Shown here: one piece after another, positions 23,523-38,600 of the stretch
How the letters are laid out: every line of letters begins with the position of its first letter
How positions within the stretch are numbered: position 1 is the first letter of the stretch
Origin: Gavia stellata
Taxonomy: Eukaryota; Chordata; Aves; Gaviiformes; Gaviidae
Direction of reading: 5' to 3'
NCBI RefSeq assembly: GCF_030936135.1
Contig: NC_082595.1
Span: 86,976,451 to 87,040,450, forward strand
DNA length: 64,000 bases
Notes under the pieces: model-generated
Database searches by the model: none
Told to the model about the DNA's origin: nothing
Seen by the model: the letters and a program-made list of their open reading frames with translations, nothing else
Made by a program: the position numbers and the translations under genes

Positions 23523-26500
23523 CTAGAGGGGGCAAAAAAAAAAAATTAATTACAGTGTTTGAAAGTAAACTGGACTACATTCACAAAAGGAACATTATGC
23601 CAAGGAACTTCAGCACCCCCACTCATAATCACAAAAGGTTTACTCTTCATCTCAATTCTCAGTTGAGAGAGAGCATGCGCATGTGCACACTGCATATGCT
23701 CTACTGAGCACATATAGAAGATGAAATGGAAATCCTAAAGGACATTAATGACAAGAAGGCTCCTCAACAAGAGAGTCCTTTCTACAGCTCCTGCTCTAGA
23801 AGCAGTGATGGTTTCAATGTGGCCCGTAAGTGATGAAACAGCACTTCTCTTTACTGTTTATGTTTGTCCAACTGAGGCAAAAAAAAGAAAAAGAGCAAAT
23901 TAACTGAGAAATACTAAATGCACAGGACGTTGCCTCCTGAAATTCTGTATCAGGGACAGATCTGGTAGGTGAGGCATAAGCACAGATTCCACTTCATCCT
24001 TACAGTTGTTTCCCTTCCTGCTGTTTTCTGCGTGCTTGTTCCTGCTGCTAACCTTATATTGCTCTGGCACCCGCCTCCCGCCAGCTGATTCAACTCACCA
24101 CCCCAGCAGAAAACTAATCAGGGAGGGGGGAAAATATAGCACCAAGAACCGACAGCAAGGAGGAAATCTTCTCTCTTGCCCTGTGAACAACCTATTACAA
24201 TTGACTTGGCTACTAACAAATCCATAGTCACAGAAATCAACTGTTGTCTTTAACCATCCAGTCCAAGACACAGAGATTGGTATGTCAAGGACACAAGAAC
24301 ATCAGGTTTAACAGCACTCTGCAAGTCTTAACAACAGTATTTCAGATCCATGTTTGCTTTAGCTGACCACTTCCACCTAGAGCATACTTAAGAAAATACA
24401 AATACACTGGGCTCAAAAGTATAAACTTTATTCTATTTCCAGAACTTTAATATACAACGACTTTCAAAATGAAAACAAACAAAAAAATCCCAAACCTTTT
24501 CATGATCTCAACACAGCTCTTCCACACTTACTTGAAAGTGCTTCTAGGAAAAAAAAGCATATTATGCAAAAATTCTCACTATTTTGCTATAAGATGTGTA
24601 ATTTTCTCAAACAGAAGTATCAGAATAAAATTACAATTATTCCTTACTAGCCTTATTTTTCATTGGCTTACTCTTCAGTCCATTTTTAAAGAACCATCCA
24701 TCGGTGCTACTGGTTCCTGACAGATGAAGCAGAAAGTTTTCTAAACCAAAGTATTGTGGTATTGCTTTTGATATCTTCCTGCTTGCAAAATCAATTCAAA
24801 AGGTATTATATTATGTCCTGCTTTTGTACTGAACTTCTCTCCCTTGTTGGGCAAAGCATACTTTGATCTAAAATTATGAAAATATCTACTGAACGCTGTA
24901 AGATAATGCTAATTTCTAAACTGCTCTAACATTCTTAGAGTTGAAAATTTCAATATAAATCATTATCTTGATTCCTTAACATTTGCTAAGAATCTCCTTG
25001 TCTGGACACAGAGATAAAAGGTTATTTACTAGCACTCCTTCTGAAGTCATTGTTCTAAGCTTTACTGGCAATAGCGATAACTGTCTATGCAAAATGTTAT
25101 ATGGATCATGTAAATATTTTGAAGCATAACATGGTGGTAGTGTTTTCTTAGCTTGTGAACTATTACATCAAACAGCTAATTATGTTATGTTTCCAAATGT
25201 TTACTCTGTAAATGAAGCACTGAATATTCTAGTGTTGTGTAGGCAACGGTATTAGTGTGGACATTACACTCAACACAACTCTTGTTGAGCCAAATTCCCA
25301 AACATATTCTAAAAACAATGTCATTCCTTTCCTGCCCAACTCATCTTCCCCTTAACCAAATTATTACTGTGGGGAAGAAAAAAGGGAAAATAGGCTTCAG
25401 TGAGAACTGAATCCTCTAGAGAAATTAATTTAGGTATCTAAGACTATTCAGTGCAGTTTTTTAAATCCATGGCCAATTTTGGTGATGAAGATGGTCAGTG
25501 ACAATCTGTGGAGTGCAACTGTAGAATAAGCCCCTCTTACTCCACGTGCTACCAGTGAACTCTTGGAAGGCTTAACTACAAAATGAGCATGCATCTAATT
25601 AAAATCAATAAAGAAAGTCCATAATCCATCCACTCCAGTGCATGACAAACATGCAGCAACACCAGGAGTTCAGCACATCCTTTTAAAGAATCTGTTTTAT
25701 AAAAACATTAACCACACATTCTTGCAATTACTTATGATCTTTGCTAAAATCAACATAACAGAATTTAAACCCAAGTAGTTACAGTATAGTTACCTTGGCA
25801 AGTTGCCTGCATCCAATTCACAAAACATACTGTGCTTAAACTGTTTTTAATGTTGTGCAATACTAAGTTAGGACTCTCTGTCAAAGTATTTGAGGTCATG
25901 AGATTTTATTTTAAATGCCAAAGAAAATGAACTAGATGTCTAATAATGTAATACTCTACCTTAAAATGCTATAGCTTTGCTCTTCTACCTTAGCTAACTT
26001 TTAAATCATAAACAGACATTAAAAAAAAAGAAAACAATGTGAAAAACTGAAGAAGTATGGTGAGAAATGGTCCTTCAAATGTCATCTGTTTACTAGACTA
26101 TAGTAAGATACAGAATTACTTCAGAAAGTCTGCAAGAGAACTGAATGAAATAAAGGAAGGTTTTAGTTTGGCCCAAATCATTAACATCTATGGAATTGAA
26201 TTTTTCATCTAAACACAAAAGAATGAAAAACACTAAATAAAACATCATTTATCTGACCTCTCAGGGTGAAGTTACATATATAATAGCTGAGTACAACTCT
26301 ATGGAGATCTCTCTTCCTCCTCCCTTCATCCAGGCCAAAAACTCACAGAGCTGTTCAGTGCAGGCAGGCCATCTACGTTTTCAGACTTGCACTCCATTAG
26401 TCGTATTTGTACCCCTGACATGTGGACACACCACATTTTTCAATGAAAACAATAAAAAACCCAGCTCTAAATTAAGAATACTCTATGCGTATTACATTAG

Positions 26501-29500
26501 CATTACAACATTTCATCAACAAAAGTTATGCGCTCGCTGAAAGTGGATGTCAGAATTACTCTGTGGTTTCCCCCCCTGCCCCCCCATAAAACTGTGTTAC
26601 TTGACAGTAATACAAAAACTGAAAGCAGGGTGAAAAAAAATTATTTGATTTCAATACCAATTCGATCCTTCTTTCCTTGTTTTTCCTTTTTTGTGTGTAC
26701 GTTGTGTGCAGTAGTGATATTAGACTGAAAGCTTTGCAGTTACATGGGGTGTCCTAAGTACTCACCCAACACTGAGCTCCCACCAGCCTTCTGGAATGCC
26801 CCCAGTGATCAAAGCCTTACTTATTGAAACCAGAGTTAGATTTATGACATATGGTGGGAAAGCTCATGCATTTGTATGCTAGTATTCCACCAACTTCCAT
26901 AAATAGGACTCAGCTGATGATAGTATTAAAAAATGGCATGCCCTTGTAAAAAGTGTTTTCTGTTACCATGAACTAAAGGACAAGAAATACAAGTAATCCC
27001 CTCAAGAAGAATATGACCACCCCATAGCAAAACAGGGGAGACACCACACTTCGGTACACCTTCTTCCATGATGGGTATCTACAGTAACACAAGGTAGCTT
27101 TTTGCTTTCCTAAACTTAATTTCCTAAGGATGACTTTTAATAACAGAAATTCTTTCTTCATCCTCATGGTACATCTCTCAAATGCTACTCAAGGTCCACA
27201 CCCCACTCTTTTTTAAAATTATATTCTCCTTTCCACATCTCACTGTGCACTTTTACATCAAGCTTGCTAACATGAAAGCGCATGGAAAAAATACCGCCAA
27301 AAGCTATTTTCTTTACAGACAGTTCCAAATAACATTTATGGATATTAAATGCTTCAGATTGCTTTAAAATACAATCTAAAACCAATGCCAAGATCTAGAA
27401 GGGAAACATTTTCGATTAGCTCAGTTGAAATACCTCTTTTTTACATGACCTGTAAAAGCAATTTTGAGATAAGCATATCCTGCACGTACAAACATCTTAG
27501 CAGAAAGCATGACACCAGTCAAGATAAACTTAGCATTAAAAAACATTTACATTTGCAACTTTTCTGCATAAAAACAAGGGAGATAATAAATGAATACCTG
27601 AAATTTTTGCTTGATTAAATGTCCTTTGTTAGAAATCAAACATTAATAGAAAATTCCATAAATGCCTTTCACCGTGGAAGATTGTTTTGTCTTCATTCAG
27701 CAAAAGCAAGCCAAGTTAAATTTAACAAGCTCCTTACCCCTTTCTCTTTGACTTTTCAGAGTTAGTAACATTAGGAGTAGGAGGGCTTTGAATTATTCCT
27801 ATTTATTTTCAAATTTTTAAAATCTCATTTCTTCACATTTGGATAAAATTAATATTCTACTAAACCTAAGAAATCTGTGGTTGTTTGGAACATTATAGAG
27901 GTCTAACCACTAGAAAATAATCAGAAATCTATACATATATATTTTGGGAACATATAAATGGAACAAATTTTATACCAGAAGCTGGTACAAAAAAAAATAA
28001 TCATGTATTTCATGGGTTTTATAGAAATTTTGTTCTATAGTCCAGTACCTTTAAAAAGACCAAGCCTTAAAAGATTTACAGCTTGAAATAAATACATAAA
28101 ATAAAAATTACCACATCTAACATTATGACAAGATGAGAGTTAAATCCCTATGAAAATATGAGTGCCACCTACATATTACAATTCCCTGGGCTCTGCAACT
28201 CAAGCCCACTGACTAGCGTGGAAGAATCACTGCACTTCTAAGATGCCTAAACTAATAGATCGGAGGGAGCCTAAAAGGGGTCACCAATATGTAAGTCAAC
28301 TGAATGACAGCATCAGATTTTGAAGATGGGAATCACGTTAGCTGACTACTCCCATATAATGGAAAACTAAAGCAAAGTCTAAGCCAAGAGTACTGACTAT
28401 ATACTTAAATATTGGCAATTGGAAGACAAAAGCTCAGGAGACAAGGGGCAAAACACGTGCTGTCACATTCTTAGATCTTTGAGAGAGTAAAGGAAGAAAT
28501 ACTTAATTTGATTATGAGAGTCTTACAAGATGTCCCATTAGAAACACATGAGTCACCAACCATACTGAAACAAAGAGAAAGAGAGAGCCCGTCCTGGTAG
28601 CAATCGCTGGAATCATCTCACACAGCCACCTACTTTCCATCAGAAAAGTACAACTAGGCGTACCAGGTTCAAATCTAGCTACATGGCACATATCCCCATT
28701 GGCTTGGAAGTGGGGGGGTTTCATTTGCCTCTGACAGAAATAAGAAAACCTGACACATGTCTTCATCTGATATTCTGACTACATTGCTTATGTGGTTTGC
28801 TGTGGCTGTGAAACCCCAGCAAATATTGCTATTTTGGCCAACAACGATAAATAGCAAATTAATTTTCTCAACTCCACAGAATTTAACTTGTTCTATTAAT
28901 AAGTCCTGCACTAATCCTACCATAAATAACCAAGCAACTTAGTTTTAGAGAGGTAATTTTTGCTTTTGTTTTTAAACTTCAGGAAGCACATTTTTCCTTC
29001 CCCAATGCAATCAAACAAATGTATTTTGAGTTTAAAATGCTTCCTGTTCTATCCTGGCTAAGAACCCGATCTGATTGGAATTTTCTGCCACTTGTAAAAC
29101 GTGTAGAATGAGTAATCTTCAGTTTCTGAGGGTAGTACCATTGCCCTTAGATGACAACATTCCCAGTTCATCACCATAAAACCAGTATTCCTGGAAGTAA
29201 GCAACTGTCTGTATCTCACTGAATACAAATGTGGACAGAACTTACAATAGAGTTCAAATTAATTAGAACACAGTTTTACTGTGTCAAATCTATTAGTGCT
29301 GAAGGCTGATACACATACGTCAGTCTCCAACATGAAAACCATGAATATTAATGTCCTAATTTTATCAATTTTACCTCTAGATGTTTTTGACATTCTTTGG
29401 TTTTAATTAACAAAAACCTGTCAGTACATTCAACTTGAACTTGGCAAGGTAGTTAATGACAAATTTGAAAGATGAGTCCATGGATTTAATTTTTTACTGT

Positions 29501-32500
29501 ATAATATCCTTTATCTCTTTCTAAAAGTAGTAAGGAAGTACATGGTCTTACTCCTTCCCTAGAAGTTTCTCTGTGCTTTATAGCCTTCAGTCTCGACTCA
29601 CTCATACCCAGATCTATTGGATCTACCCTCTGTGTTTGATTTGCCTGTGTTTCAGAAAGAGGAAAACCACCTGCTCTTGGTAGGAGTCAAGATTTTGTGT
29701 AGAACCTAAGTCCTACGGCAGAACAAACTGTAATATGAAGTATTATCACTATTTTAAAAAGTTGCCTCTCTTTCAAGGGCAACCTCAATCACCTTTAAAT
29801 TCTTTTGCTGTTTGGTATCCTTCCATCCTATTCATAGACAGATAAGATTTATTTATATATTCTTACCAATGAGTAAAGACATAATAGTTGAAACCAGCAA
29901 TGTCAACATATTCCTTTGGATGTCAACCTAAGCTTTTTTTTTTTTTAAAAAAATGTCTTTTTGTTGAACTGGTCCTAGGACCAATTGTAGACAGGCAGTG
30001 GCTGTGTCCAAAACTTGTGTTTATTTAAAAAGAGTATCAAGATACAAGATGCGGCTCATCAGCTGGTCACAGTAAGACCAGGTAATTAAACTCAGCCCAA
30101 TAATTCTGCTTAAATCAATAAATCTTCTATAGAAGAGAATCCAGCCCATGGACAGTAAAAGTAAACACAACCCCCCCCAAACCTTTTCATACTTCCCCTC
30201 TGCAAAACTACTAAAGCATATACACACACTTATGTCAAAAACAGCACTTCAGACAGCATGATAAACATGAGTTATGCTTGTGCTCTCGGAATAGCTTTGT
30301 TATCTTTGGGTATAATATCCCTGGTCCTAAAATCAATTTGAAGTTTAATTCTTCTTAATTAAATCACTTTTTCCAATATTACACTTGCACTATTATCTCA
30401 ACATAAAATTGTGCAAAAATGTAGGAAAAAGGTCATTATAAAGCTTACATTTCAAGGTATAAAACAAACAAAAAAATTCCCCTACATGTCTGTAAAGCCA
30501 ACACTGAAGCACTGTGCTCTGTAACAAATATACTAAGACGACACAAGACTAAGTTATCAGACTTCCTTATATCCCCAAGAGGAATGAAATGCAAATTTTG
30601 AACTACAAGTTGCAGTATGTCCTCATTCCTCTGACTGGCAGAACTACCGGACATTACTACCTTTCCTGAAATTGTAGGAAATAAGAAGCCTTCGGGATCT
30701 TTTAGACAAGCATGCAATTGTGTATTTATAGTTCAGCTCAGCAGTGTCACATAACAGACATCGCACGCTTACAAGGAGCATGTCCAGCACTCAAATCTAC
30801 GCCTGACCAAGTGGTGAGGTGTTTGGTCATGGCTCCTATGCTGCAGCCCCAACACATGGCCAGCAGCCAGGACCGTGGTGGCACTGGGGCTGCTGGGTGG
30901 AAGCCGCAAGCTAGGGCCAGCACTGCTGCACAGCGGTCTAGCAGGACCCTGGTGAGTTGTCGTCATCTCCTGCCAGTGGCCATGCAGAGTTGCCCATCCT
31001 CGCAGCTCCCCAATGTACTGGTATATGCCTTGTACTAGTATGGGCCATCGTGACTCCTGGCCATCAGAACAGTTCGGTACACAGCCTTCAGTGTCAGCCA
31101 TCCCTGCTTCTCAGCATGCTTGTACAAGGGATGCTGTAATTCAAGTGAATATCAATTTTTGCATGAACATGCAGGGGAACAGGGTCCCATATAGACTGCT
31201 TCCCATTCTCTCCATACAAAAAGTTGAGGACACATCAACAACGAAAGAATTTAGCAGTGGGGAAAAGCAGATCAAGAGGATTCTGCATTAGAATTGGAGA
31301 TGCTTCCTGTTTAATAAATATTTGTCTTGAGAGTTTTTAAAAGGAGTAACCCTTACAAAATAAAAGTAGACCAATACCAGAGAGAAAAGTACTAGAAGAA
31401 ACGAACAGGTGCTCTGAAAGGACAAAAGCAGTGTTTTACTGTTTTGCAGACTGTAGAGAAATAATTAAGAGGTTTAGTAAAATAATAATGACAATGAGAG
31501 CCCTTTCTTTTGGCTGAAAAAAGAGGAGAGATATTGAAAAAACCCTATCAAACACCCTCTCTGAACTCTCAAAGAACTGCCAACTTCAATGAAACATTTG
31601 ACTTTCATTTCCGAGAGGAAACCGAAGCGATGAGTAAATCCATTATGACTTAAGCTCTCCTGCTCATACACACAAACAAATTCAATTCTTCCCAAGGAGG
31701 AGAAGAAAAGCATATATCCTTTTGGACAAGAGCTAACAATACTTAATAGCTTGATGATATCAACAGGCTGATTCACAGACTTGTGAATTCATTTCAGTGT
31801 GTCACAGAAATGAATTTACCAGACCTATTTGTTATTCTTTGTTTACCTTCAGAGTGAGTTATTTCACTTTTGGTCAACAGGAAAAAACAAAACCAGGAAA
31901 CACGTTCACTGAACTGTTGGACTTAAATGTTGACGTGTATTGTGCATATGATGTGAGAAAAATGAAAAAGTTTGGGACCCTTAGATTTTTTGCAAGCCTT
32001 TCCAAAGATGAAGCAATTCCATCTGTGGTTATAGAGACGACGCCAGCAATCAAAGTGACTACAGAATAAAGTTCAACCAAGGATAGGTGAGACTGGAAGG
32101 TAAGAGAGGAACAAAACCAAAAAGCCATGGTAGTACTAACAGTAATTAAAAATGACGTGATGGAAGACTTTTTCTTTTAAGGCACAACAATCTCTATGCA
32201 AAATATTCTTTGTACTGAGTAACAACTGTAATTGGAGTTATAACGTCAACTTAGATAGAACAGTGCCCTGATCCAGTGTAGGTAATTTTTATGCCCCTGA
32301 AGGAGCAAGAAAAGAAGTGTCCATAAATACACAGATACAGACAAAAACTAAAGAGAACCTTCTTGAGAATTAATACTCTTGCACAATGTGAAATGCATGC
32401 AATATCTGTATGTAAGCTACTCTCATCTTACTCTATGGTAAGAGAAACACTGGCTTATGCTATTCTAACCCTTAAGTATCAATCAAGCAGGCTTAATAGT

Positions 32501-32597
32501 CCAGTTAAGGTGAGATCATCTTCATATTATATAACAATTTTATATAACATATGGTAACACCATAACAAAAGAATGGTTTCGAAACTTTTTTGCTTAC
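23523..32597 (-). other. AGPAT5: AGPAT5 intron 5 (9.1 kb)
   Basis: An AT-rich intron of 9075 bases. It has poly(T)/poly(A) tracts (for example about 29935-29958), C-runs near 26568-26586 and 30172-30178, and a compositionally distinct GC-rich block at about 30720-31140. No exon of another gene or RNA gene is recognised. Confidence 0.85.
30720..31140. other. GC-rich block of unknown origin in intron 5
   Basis: The block is clearly richer in G and C than the surrounding intron and is open in overlapping frames on both strands (about 108-110 codons each). The translations are rich in Ser, Pro, His and Arg and match no family I recognise, so I do not call a gene. It may be a fragment of an unrecognised repeat, a non-coding exon or a regulatory element. 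Confidence 0.35.
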
Positions 32598-32688
32598 CTT
32601 CCTTTTCAGCAAATGATTGACTATCTGCAATGACTTTTGGTATTTCTGGATTGTAACGAGTCCCCTCTGGAAAAATCACTAAATACAT
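32598..32688 (-). CDS. AGPAT5: AGPAT5 exon 5 (EGTR motif)
   Basis: A 91-base exon translating as MYLVIFPEGTRYNPEIPKVI followed by ADSQSFAEKEG. It carries acyltransferase motif III, FPEGTR, whose Glu and Arg contribute to binding the glycerophosphate headgroup of the lysophosphatidate acceptor in this family. The acceptor is AATCCCACAG and the donor is G|GTAAGC. It starts in phase 0 and ends with one base of a Gly codon finished by exon 6. The motif is intact. Residues after NPE differ moderately from the human protein. Confidence 0.97.
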
Positions 32689-35600
32689 CTGTGGGATTAA
32701 AAAGAAACAAAACAGACATGTTCTCATAATGAATGTAAGCCAATTCCTTTTACAGAAGTTATCATCACTTGACAGCTCCATATTGTATTTAGTTCCTACC
32801 ATCAATTACTGTAAGGATCCAAAGAAAATCAGACTACTTGAGCTAAAATTTCTTAGCTTTAAGAAACTTACTGTTTGGGGTTCAAAATAACTTTCTTGGA
32901 ATGTACATCATAGAAAGCTGCCCAAGTGATTTAGGAAGGGAGATAGCACGTGCCAACAGAAGTGAGCAAGTCAGGAGTGGCTGATATCAACAACAGTATC
33001 TGTTTTGTTAAGTGGGATAAGAGGAGATTTTGAGAAGACCCCCAAGTGAATATTCAACTCAAAACATAGCTTCTGCCCCTTGACATGTCACAGATGACCT
33101 AAATTATAATTTTTTTGCTTTAATACTGATCATGTATCTAATATTTCCTTATACTGAAATCTACATTTCATTCCATTCATAATCGGAAATACTGTTAATT
33201 GAAATTATGAGAGATCAGCAATCTTATGTGCCTTTATGCATCTCACCGTATTAGATATTAAATATATTACAAACTTAAACCAATAGTTTAGCATAATTTG
33301 AACTTTAAAATCACATTCCTTCAAGTATGCATGTCTGCAAAGTTACATTTCCCAAGTAAATCCATCTGCTTGCCTACTCAGCAATAACCATCTATGGGTT
33401 CTCAAATCATTACACAGGTAAAGGTTGCCTAAGCATCTGCATATCTGAATGTAAAATTTTGTACCCAAATAGAGGCAGTCAAATTTGATGAGTTTTCCAT
33501 TTGCTTTTGAACCAGAACAGAGGTTTCCATCTCTCTTTTTAGTGTGTGTCTTGCATTATCTCCTACATACAGAGGTGATGCAAAACATTACTTCAGCAGT
33601 GAAAATTTCATGCTGGGGGCTCATCTGCAGAAGAAAAGGCTACTGCCACAAATGTTAACTAGCGTGGAGTTGAATGTCAACTGAAACATTCATAATAAAA
33701 TCATGCGTATTGTGCCTAGACTAACTAGTTTATCTTTGCAGAAATGAGTCTCAAGAAATATTTGAAAGAAAAGAGAGAGTGGATTTACACAACAGTCAAA
33801 GGAGGATTATCAGTGAGAACAGAAAGACACTGACAAGTGGGAGTGCACACCATGAAAAGATGCAAAGTAAAATAAAAGCTCAGAAGAAAGACACAGGAAT
33901 ATAACTTTGTGCATCTGAACCACAAAACATCAGTGTGCTGGTATGTGCATGATTGCTGAACAGCTAGAGAAAAGGCTGAATACAGAAAGACAGGACCCAG
34001 TAAGCAAACTCTCCAGAATCACCCCACCGTGAGGAAGGTTGAAAGATGCACTAAAATGCAGAGGAGGGAAGAAATCTAGAACTGTGCCAACCAGTGAAGC
34101 CCTCAGGAGATCAAGAAAGAGGAGAACTGAGTACATAGCCTAGAATCTGGCAGGGAAAAAATAAAAAAATAATATTAAGAATGGCAAAATCAGTGTCAGT
34201 AGAGTGAAGAGAGCTAGAGGAAAGGCTGTACTTGTCACGGCATGTTTGGGGAGGAGAACTGGCAGATTACAGAGGCAGGTGAAGTCCAAGAATGTTCAAG
34301 GACCAGCAGAAACCCAAGATGTATATAGATTTGGTGGGGAAGAAACAAAAGAAAATGGTTTTAAGAGGCAAGGTGCTTACTTTTTTCTAACATGACAGTA
34401 GCATAAGCACAAGGACGAGTACAGGAATCCTTAGACCCAGCTGCAGTCCACACTTCCCCCAGTCATGTATATATTTCATCTATGAAGTACACTGTTGAGT
34501 AACTAAGTAAAACTTTTTAGAGTTAGCTGGAAAGGGCATAATATTCAAATTCAGATGCATTTTTTTCATAAACATGCTTATATTCAAACCACTTAATTTG
34601 GATCCTTAAAATGGTACTCAAAGATGAGGTTACTCCTCCTCCTCATTAAAGAATGAATGCTCAGCTCCGAAGGGTAATACAGTGGCTGTAACAGGTAACA
34701 ACTGACACAGCAAAGAAAGTGAAGCACAGAGCATAGAAATACCATTCTTGGTACAGAGATCAGCACTTAAAAGCACGTGACAACACTACCAGTCTTCAAA
34801 GCAGATAATCAGCCACTAAAAGCTGATTACACAACAGAGAACGTTATCTACTTACTCCAGTCCTACATATGTAATACAAAGCAGGGGCTGAAATTTTAAT
34901 TATTCTTGTAAACCTCTAGAACACAAGCGGCCAAACAAGTTTGTTGACCAGAATCTGAGTATCTCTGAATTGAAAGCATACCAACAAGGGAGAGACGTGG
35001 CCTTTGCTTTAAATTCAGCATATATAAACCCAATATGTAGCTCATTAGGACTACTTTACCTAAGTAAAGTTCATGAATGTAAACAGATGTCCTACTTATA
35101 CTCATGTACAGTCCTGCACAAGACAAAGATACTCTGTCAGTGCAATTCAGCCTACCAAATCTGCTTGTATGACTGGCTTTTCTCTTCTCCCACCATGAGC
35201 AGCAAAAGCTAAATCCTTAAGCACTATTTCCAAAGACTGTAAGAACTAGAAATCTCTAAGATTTTAATAATGAAATATGTTCCCCTGAACTTGGATTAAG
35301 AACTGTTGCGTTGTAGGAGCATTTTAACTGCCTAGAAACACTAGCTGCAGCTAAGGCAGTTTTTTTACACAGTATTTTTCATTTTGGGCAATTAGCTATG
35401 TAAAAGTTACGCACTTTATCGCAGTGACTGCAAAATACAGTGCTTGTGTTCAAAATGGCATAGAAAATTTTGCATTACCATAGGCCTTGATTCATTGATA
35501 TACCAATTTTAACTCAAGCAGAGTAGGTCCCTATGTTCAGTTACATTGTACTTTCATGCCTGTTTCTGTGTAATGGGTGGGTGTCGATACACTCACTACC

Positions 35601-38600
35601 TCTCACCAATTTGAAAGCTTCAAGGAGTGGATCAGGATTCATTTAGTAGAACACCCTACTGATTCTTGTTGGCGCCAGAAAACCAGGAAAGAGGCAGGGG
35701 TTACCCGCAGAGTCCCCAGCATAATGTCAGTGAACTTGCCACAATCCACAAATGAAATGAATGGATGATGATAACTGCTTTCACCTGAATAGGAACTCTA
35801 TTCATTTCCCCAGTGTTGTCAAGGTCTCCCAGGCAAAAAGAAATAGCAATGGCACTGACAGGGGCTGTGCTTCCAGAGGGCAGAGTAGGGCATCCAAGGA
35901 AGTCCTTGAGATAGATCAGAGTGCCACAAAAGGAGCTGGTATGGGTGGAGCAGGGAAAAGGGGCACGAAGCAACACACGAGTCCCTGGAGTACAGAACAA
36001 AGTCAGCCGAGATACCATAAACATACAGTGAGAAGAGGTGATAAAGAGAAAACCTGGCTGAGGACAGGGCTTTGGAGGGTGTCCTGGAGAGAGTAGCTGC
36101 CACTCTGTAGAAGAACATAGGGTGTCAAGAAGTGGTAACTACTGACTAAAGATATCTTGCATTTACTGTGCTGTTCCTGGGCGGGTGACAAGAGGAAAAC
36201 AATTTAATATTTTTATTTACAAAGTTCAAAATTCTATTAAACTATGCATTTTCTTAGTTTTAATATTATTATTATTGCATCCTGACAACCAGACAGATTC
36301 ACATCTGAACTCATTTAGACCACTGCCTAGAAGATATGCTTCTTGTGAATTGAATGAGAAACATTAACACTCAGATCAGTAACTCAAAAGGATACAGTAT
36401 GAGAAAGCATATCTGGTACAATTGGAACGAAATACAAAAGGTGATGTGAGGAAAGCAGGCAAGGACAGCCAGGATTTACAAAGTTGTTGTTAGGGTTTTG
36501 CAAATTGGTAACTATATGACAAAATAACCATACTAAGCCTTGTAGCAGTTGTATTAATATATCTGTCCCCTCCAGGTTTCTCCTGTTTGATTGGCACTGC
36601 TTCACATGACAAAGATTTATTGGGTGACTGAATGAATGAGAAAACCAAGACACATAGTAACCAGCTAAATATTGGCTGTACTGGGTTAAATCCCACATCT
36701 CAGAATGCCTATTTCCTACTCTCGATGCATGATAAAAAGAATTATAAGTTACATTTTCAGTTATCAAACTGAATAGTTTGCTGTCCAGAAGAGTTAACGT
36801 TCTTTATAAAACAAGCAGATTGAGTATATCAAGTGCCAGCTGGATATATTGTTACATTGAGAAATGCGTTTATCTTGTTATGGCTTACATTAAAACAATA
36901 TTAACACAAAAGTGTCCTTCAAATCATGTGACAGTCTCTGCTCTCACAAGAAGACATAAGATTGCAATTTATTAACAATCAGCCAGATTTTATGGAATTT
37001 TAAACAAAATCACATCGTTTCAAGTGAGTTTTGCCAACAAAAGGCCCAATAACGAACCATTTGAGCGTATACTTCAATGACAGTTTGAGAAGCAAAGTAA
37101 TTTCCAGAAATAAGTAAGAAAATTTATTAGTTCAAGATCCCCACTAATAGAACACAGGTGCAACAGTGTTTCAGTCTAGCATCAGAGTTTTGTGCGTGTC
37201 TAATACTGTTGTAGTGCATCTGGGAAGAAGGGTGGACCAACTGTGAACAGCAGGACAGAAAAAGGGGCTGTTTAAGGCAGGCAGGTGGGTAGAAGTCATA
37301 AGACAAGGCGAGCAAGGAGCATCACGCAGTCCACTGTCCCAAAACAAAATGAGGCATACCAGATCACTAATCCGGTTGTACTGCGAATATAAGAGGCAGC
37401 CTTATTTTTCCTGTATGTGTTCCACCTCCAATTCACTTTTAATGAAAAAAAAAAAAAAAAAAGGGCCACAGTAAAACAGTAAAGGGCTTGCTACACTAAC
37501 GAGAACAGAAGACCGGTTCTGCCTTCCTACACGTCTTCAGTTTCTTAATGGGAACAGGGATGGCTCCAGACAGACTGAACATTAATCATTTGGATTCTTT
37601 TGTTTAAACTGTATGTGGAGAGAAACTGTAAATAACAAAGTGACCCTTAACACAGATTTCCGTCCATCTCCTCTCTATTGGCATATAATTCTTTCCTTAG
37701 CAGCTGAAAGGCAAGCTTTTCTCTAACACTACATTAAAGAAAGAACTCCACCACGTACGTGCAGAGTGACCAAGCAACAACAGCTGCTCACAAAACTGAG
37801 GAAAAGCCCACCCTGAGCTGTAGCATCCAGTGCATGAATTTTAATAAAAATTCCAGAGGAGTGAATTAATTATTTTCACATGAAGCTGATGTGTTCAGGG
37901 CATACTTGCTTTGCTGATTAAAATGTCTTCGTTTTAAAAGCAGTACAGTTGCTTGTGAATGTCACACTAAGTTGCAGAACTGCAAAGTTTCTTCATGAAT
38001 AATGCAGTAAGGACACAGGTTATCATGTTCTTCTCCCAGTAGTAATTGTAGGTTAAAGGGCATTTACAGCATCTACATTTAAATTCTCAGATAAAGTGGA
38101 TTATAGAAAGTTTAGTCTTCCCTCAAATGACAACTCAATGGTCTGTGTCTTTTACCCCAGCAGATGCAAACATTTGTCTCGGTAAATAGGCTTTTGACAG
38201 CTCTGGTTTTGTAAAACTTAAGTGTCACTCCCTATAAGGTTTGACTGAAAGAGATTTAAAACAGAATGTGTTTCTGCAGCAGTTACACTTATTTCTCTTC
38301 TGTGCTGCTACCCTAGATAATACGAGGAAAATGGCAACAACTGCCTGGTAAGCACGTCCAGGTTCTGTGCCCATTTCCAACACCACCTAACTTCCAGATA
38401 GCCAAATTACATCAAAAAACAAAGGTACCCAAGTGGTCCAAATTCATTTGGCATTACCTTAGATAGGTTAGGTATAGGCTTTCAATCCGCAGACAACTGA
38501 GGAGGGAGAAGATGATTTCAGAAGAAAGATGATTTCAGAAAAAAAGCCTTCTGGATTTATTTCATGTGTTAATCACATGTAGACATCCACCATGGAAAGC

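Noticed and set aside
30712..31101. Opposite-strand frames of 108 and 110 codons as an overlapping gene pair
   Set aside because: No family resemblance or splice structure, and the GC-rich composition alone lowers stop-codon frequency.
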